NCBI GenBank assembly: GCA_947455845.1
Contig: CANGQE010000074.1
Coordinates: forward strand, 1 to 6,860
Direction: 5' to 3'
From: Rickettsiales bacterium
GTDB taxonomy: Bacteria > Pseudomonadota > Alphaproteobacteria > Rickettsiales > UBA1997
Length of the DNA: 6,860 nucleotides
Shown here: piece after piece, positions 6,336 to 6,860 of the stretch
Layout of the letters: every line of letters begins with the position of its first letter
Position numbering within the stretch: position 1 is the first letter of the stretch
The notes under the pieces: model-generated
Seen by the model: only the letters and a program-made list of their open reading frames with translations
Databases searched by the model: none
Told to the model about the DNA's origin: nothing
Program-made: the position numbers and the translations under genes

Positions 6336-6474
6336 AAATCACCCTTCCGCCGCTGCCGCGGCTCCCTCCCTCTTTTTCAAAGAGGGCTCAATCCGAGCTC
6401 GGTCTAAAGCCCTCTTTGAAAAAGAGGGTGGATGCCCACCGTAGCCTTGGCGTAGGTGGACAGACGGGTGATTT
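6336..6474. repeat. Palindromic element, copy 3
   Basis: Outer ends AAATCACCC (6336-6344) and GGGTGATTT (6466-6474) are perfect complements. The left half resembles copy 1: a side stem GCCGC-tgcc-GCGGC (6349-6362), the CTCCCTCCC tract, and the CCCTCTTT-ttc-AAAGAGGG mini-hairpin. The tip is a different but again self-complementary decamer, CCGAGCTCGG (6393-6402). The right inner arm pairs through CCCTCTTTGAAAAAGAGGG and then diverges. Instead of the expected continuation it carries a side stem of CCACC with GGTGG enclosing TAGCC and GGCGTA (about 6436-6459). The element lies between the DUF559 gene start and the terminator of the 44-aa ORF. Confidence 0.9.
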
Positions 6475-6475
6475 A

Positions 6476-6516
6476 ATTAAAACAGACTTGGTTTACTTTT
6501 ACCAAACCCAATCTGT
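6476..6516 (-). terminator. Likely intrinsic terminator of the 44-aa ORF
   Basis: Read on the - strand, ACAGATTGGGTTT pairs with AAACCAAGTCTGT around a short A-rich loop (two mismatches; 6482-6516). TTTTAATT follows immediately (6476-6482). The stem overlaps the last codons and the stop of the 44-aa ORF. A stem followed by a T-run in this orientation supports transcription of the two small ORFs at the right edge as a unit. Confidence 0.6.
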
Positions 6517-6633
6517 CTCATCATATTTAGTTGGAATATAGTGAATTATTTCTTCTTTCTTCGGCAAACTTTTATCAGCCCTAAATAACTCTCTCCACCC
6601 TTTTCTTGGTTGAGTTTTTTTTGTGGTTTTCAT
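6499..6633 (-). CDS. Small ORF (44 aa) ending in DWVW, resembling the tail of AbrB/MazE-type antitoxins
   Basis: ATG at 6631-6633, stop TAA at 6499-6501. The protein begins MKTTKKTQPRKGWRELF and ends KYDETDWVW. The RKGW...F start and the acidic, Trp-rich end resemble the C-terminal toxin-binding tail of AbrB/MazE/SpoVT-type antitoxins. The N-terminal swapped-hairpin DNA-binding domain is absent: the upstream frame reaches a stop after about a dozen codons with nothing domain-like. It may be a remnant or a free-standing small protein. Only 4 bp (CCCC) separate it from the stop of the upstream membrane ORF, and a likely terminator overlaps its end, which favours a real transcription unit. No toxin gene is visible downstream, where a palindromic repeat begins. 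The family link rests on memory of short motifs, so it is tentative. Confidence 0.5.
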   Translation of the reverse strand: MKTTKKTQPRKGWRELFRADKSLPKKEEIIHYIPTKYDETDWVW

Positions 6634-6637
6634 GGGG

Positions 6638-6860
6638 TTATTTAATTTTGAATTTGTTACGTATTCCAAGTGCTAATAAAAATAGCAATATTGCATTAAT
6701 TGCCGATTGAAGTCCCATTGTAAAAACAAAACCCGCACTTTCCTTCTCTAGATTTACGTCTGATAAAGAGCAAAATTTCCTTCAAAAAAACAAAGTCCAA
6801 AAATTAAACCAAAACATAAAAAAGATGCTGACAAAGCTTTAAGTGGTTTTGTGATACTCA
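6638..6860 (-). pseudogene. Small two-helix membrane protein with split reading frame (frameshifted, or -1 recoded)
   Basis: Two overlapping - strand frames look like halves of one protein. The first runs from the right edge to TAA at 6754-6756. Its residues read SITKPLKALSASF, then a hydrophobic helix LCFGLIFGLCFF. The bases TG at 6860-6859 could complete a start codon just outside the window. The second frame is open from 6781 to TAA at 6638-6640: LSDVNLEKESAG, then a hydrophobic helix GLQSAINAILLFLLALGI and a basic end, RNKFKIK. Joined by a -1 shift they give about 74 residues with two membrane segments. The shift must fall between the TGA at 6782-6784 and the TAA at 6754-6756. A frameshift mutation, a sequencing or assembly error, or programmed recoding are all possible. 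No family is recognised. It lies 4 bp upstream of the 44-aa ORF. Confidence 0.4.
6772..6778 (-). other. Candidate -1 slippery heptamer A-AAT-TTT
   Basis: Within the first frame of the split membrane ORF, the codons gga-aat-ttt present A AAT TTT, which fits the X XXY YYZ form used in -1 frameshifting. A -1 slip here enters exactly the second frame. GAAGG lies directly upstream. No strong downstream stem is obvious. Chance occurrence in AT-rich DNA is a real alternative. Confidence 0.25.

Noticed and set aside
6284..6337. N-terminal extension of the DUF559 gene to a TTG
   Set aside because: The TTG lies in the outer arm of repeat copy 3, and the extra 18 residues do not match the family; the ATG at 6283 gives the usual length.
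6784..6790. Indel in the A7 homopolymer (+ strand) as the cause of the split membrane ORF
   Set aside because: Adding a base there runs the frame directly into the TGA at 6782-6784, and losing one leads to the third frame. The change must occur after that TGA.

Overview
This is an AT-rich chromosomal segment (roughly 40% GC by eye), most likely from an alphaproteobacterium. The Hsp90 fragment resembles alphaproteobacterial and rickettsial HtpG. A CobS-type AAA+ ATPase matches the alphaproteobacterial aerobic cobaltochelatase subunit along nearly its whole length. The XerD and M48/TPR protease types also fit. Combined with many intergenic palindromes, this suggests a repeat-rich member of the Rickettsiales/Holosporales or a related lineage. 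That placement is inference, because there is no rRNA in the window.

Layout, left to right. (1) The C-terminal ~60% of htpG (+) enters from the left edge. (2) A large cruciform-like palindrome lies between it and a convergent, secreted, BepA-like M48 zinc metalloprotease with a C-terminal TPR region (-). (3) A 29-bp divergent gap with heptamer repeats leads to a + strand run: a 73-aa one-helix membrane protein, a GC-rich hairpin, xerD, and a 203-aa unknown protein 4 bp after xerD. (4) Another palindromic fragment separates this run from convergent cobS (-). (5) The right third is a - strand region carrying a DUF559 (Vsr-like) endonuclease domain gene with palindromic repeats on both sides. 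Beyond it are a 44-aa ORF and, at the right edge, a small two-helix membrane protein whose reading frame is split. Both were found by reading the - strand directly.

Most genes are housekeeping: protein folding (HtpG), envelope quality control (M48/TPR) and chromosome dimer resolution (XerD). CobS has no CobT or CobN next to it in this window. I did not find a clear new defence or biosynthetic system.

The unusual content is structural. First, a family of palindromic elements keeps its architecture (conserved arms, variable but self-complementary side stems and tips) while the variable parts change sequence. One copy looks like a hybrid of two subfamilies joined at the tip. Second, the DUF559 gene sits between two of these elements, which raises the idea of an endonuclease-repeat cassette. 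Third, coding-strand G over C rises from the 5' to the 3' end in all five genes I could count at both ends, on both strands. Fourth, a canonical -1 slippery heptamer lies exactly where the split membrane protein must change frame.
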